Positions 62,968-64,000 of a stretch of 64,000 bases of DNA are shown in pieces. This DNA comes from Croceivirga sp. (GTDB lineage: Bacteria > Bacteroidota > Bacteroidia > Flavobacteriales > Flavobacteriaceae). The translations under genes and the position numbers were made by a program. The stretch's first letter is position 1, and each line of letters opens with the position of its first letter. The DNA lies in the NCBI GenBank assembly GCA_028284285.1, contig JANQSA010000004.1, positions 20,146-84,145 on the forward strand, given 5' to 3'. The notes below the pieces were generated by a model, which saw nothing but the letters and a program-made list of their open reading frames with translations, made no database searches and was not told the DNA's origin.

Positions 62968-64000
62968 TTAATTTTTGTTCACCCGGACAGTAATCCTACG
63001 ATTGGTGATCACTGTGTTCACCATAGTATTCAATGTGGCCGTCGAAGAGGTCAATTCGCCACAGACATAAGCGTTGTTGGTCACCAATACCCGAAACTGG
63101 TCGCCATTCTCGTTTTTGTTGGCACTTAAAACCGTCAGGGTGTCGCTGGTGACTCCCGAATAATCCACTCCGTTGGCCAGATCGGTCCATACTGCGCCGA
63201 CCAATATCTGCCATTGGTACGTATTGCCATCTGAAACTACTGAAAAAGTGGCATCACAGTCCAAACAAATCTTTGCGCTTGAAGGTTGTACAGTGATTAC
63301 CGGGACACCGCCCACTTCCAAAAAATCGGCTTGACCATTTGCATTGCCATCCCGGGGTGTTGGGTAAGAAGCGCCCGTGACGCTTCCGTCAGCATCTACC
63401 GGCGGGGGTGTCCCTGTGCCGTACTGTCCCCCATCGTTGCCGTCGGCATCGGTGTTACCGTAGGCCTCGTCGGCGTCGCTACACCCGTCTCCGTCGCTGT
63501 CGAGGTCGTAGCAGTCCAGGAGGTCGTCTCCGTCGCTGTCCACGGCCACGTAGGCCTTGATGGCGAAGAATGCGGAGCCCTGGCCATCGCCCGTTGTGGT
63601 GAAGCTGATACTGGTTACTGACTTACCGAGGGTTGTAAGTTCGGAGAAGGCCGGGAATTCCAAAAGTCCGTAGGCTTCCTGGCTGCCGCCGTTAGGTGTA
63701 GGGTCCTGAATATGGTGAGTGCCATTGAGGATGATCTTCTCTACCACCTCGGTGTTTCCCGTACCGCTTCCGGGGAAGTCTTCGGTGGTGGGCAGCACGT
63801 AGAAGGCAAGGTTTTCCAGGACTGTTCCGTCTTCCAGGGTGGCACTGAAATCTCCCAGCCTGGCGTTGGAATTGTTGCGTTGTCCCATATCCCTGACATA
63901 TAACTTGAGGCCTGCCACGGGACTGCTGAAGGCCACGGTATAGGTCCCGTTGCCTGCTGTGCGCTCACTGATACTGATATAGTCGCTGTTGCCATTGTTG
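62968..64000 (-). CDS. Large secreted repeat protein, C-terminal part (5' end outside window)
   Basis: The frame is open from the window edge to a stop at 62968, giving 343 visible residues. The upstream part is strand-rich (GLKLYVRDMGQRN, VLENLAFYVLP). It is followed by acidic Ca-binding repeats, DSDGDDLLDCYDLDSDGDGCSDADEA (thrombospondin type 3-like, about 141-185 residues before the C-terminal domain), then an Ig-like domain (PVITVQPSSAKICLDCDATFSVVSDGNTYQWQ). It ends VITNRRITVRVNKN. No canonical type IX sorting domain is evident. Probably an adhesin or other extracellular protein; local GC content is higher than in the neighbouring genes. Confidence 0.75.
   Translation of the reverse strand, partial: NNGNSDYISISERTAGNGTYTVAFSSPVAGLKLYVRDMGQRNNSNARLGDFSATLEDGTVLENLAFYVLPTTEDFPGSGTGNTEVVEKIILNGTHHIQDPTPNGGSQEAYGLLEFPAFSELTTLGKSVTSISFTTTGDGQGSAFFAIKAYVAVDSDGDDLLDCYDLDSDGDGCSDADEAYGNTDADGNDGGQYGTGTPPPVDADGSVTGASYPTPRDGNANGQADFLEVGGVPVITVQPSSAKICLDCDATFSVVSDGNTYQWQILVGAVWTDLANGVDYSGVTSDTLTVLSANKNENGDQFRVLVTNNAYVCGELTSSTATLNTMVNTVITNRRITVRVNKN

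Overview
ORGANISM. The window looks like a chromosomal segment from a marine member of the Flavobacteriaceae (Bacteroidota). Supporting signs are gliding-motility genes gldE and gldD beside mutY and ssb, TonB-dependent receptors with carboxypeptidase-like N-termini, DUF4270, DUF5689, DUF4199 and DUF1349 proteins, an atpD-atpC pair without other ATP synthase genes beside it, and many copies of the Bacteroidota promoter element TAnnTTTG. Typical Shine-Dalgarno spacing is largely absent. No rRNA, tRNA, CRISPR array, prophage or intact transposase was seen. No gene-free stretch exceeds 300 bases; the longest (436-718, 16540-16746, 24810-25029, 62745-62967) hold only promoters, repeats or a terminator.  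LAYOUT. 0-11.2 kb is housekeeping: a DUF763 protein, a thioesterase/nitronate-monooxygenase divergent pair, a YheT-like hydrolase, an ankyrin-NUDIX-nitrilase operon, a Big_5 lipoprotein, comF and glyS (to 12.9 kb). 12.9-16.6 kb is accessory: a type II restriction-modification pair with a 182-bp MITE-like element between the two genes, then two small DUF genes and a small membrane protein. 16.7-26 kb holds katG, a TonB-receptor/GH97/DUF1349 cluster, exonuclease III and an aldo/keto reductase. 26-33 kb is a minus-strand run: a PQQ dehydrogenase with an inserted cytochrome c domain, radA, an esterase-like protein with no nucleophile, a flippase-like membrane protein, panD and panC. 33-43 kb runs forward: a starch-synthase-like half protein, DUF4270, glmS, a large TonB receptor, atpD and atpC. 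43.4-50.2 kb is a biotin cluster (bioF, DUF2007, bioD, GT90, bioA, a ketosynthase, bioB). 50.2-64 kb holds a JmjC-like cupin, recX, ribonuclease G, a 29-residue basic protein missed by length cut-offs, HU, mutY, ssb, gldE, gldD, a two-subunit M16 peptidase, rplU-rpmA and the 3' end of a large secreted repeat protein.  HOW THE PARTS WORK TOGETHER AND WHAT STANDS OUT. Biotin synthesis is nearly complete from pimeloyl-ACP onward, and the embedded ketosynthase hints at a local route to the pimeloyl chain. The most interesting signals are regulatory and structural. (1) Several genes have the -7 element exactly 4 nt before the start codon, which predicts leaderless mRNAs. (2) The restriction methyltransferase carries its own DNA-binding domain, with phased direct repeats in its promoter. 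(3) The MITE landed in what were overlapping TTAA stop codons of the two convergent R-M genes and supplies the last base of both present stop codons. (4) A rare palindrome containing TATGCATGCATA occurs at the thioesterase/monooxygenase divergent promoter and again upstream of a TonB receptor. (5) The rplU mRNA probably begins with a strong hairpin that pairs an internal AGGAGG.
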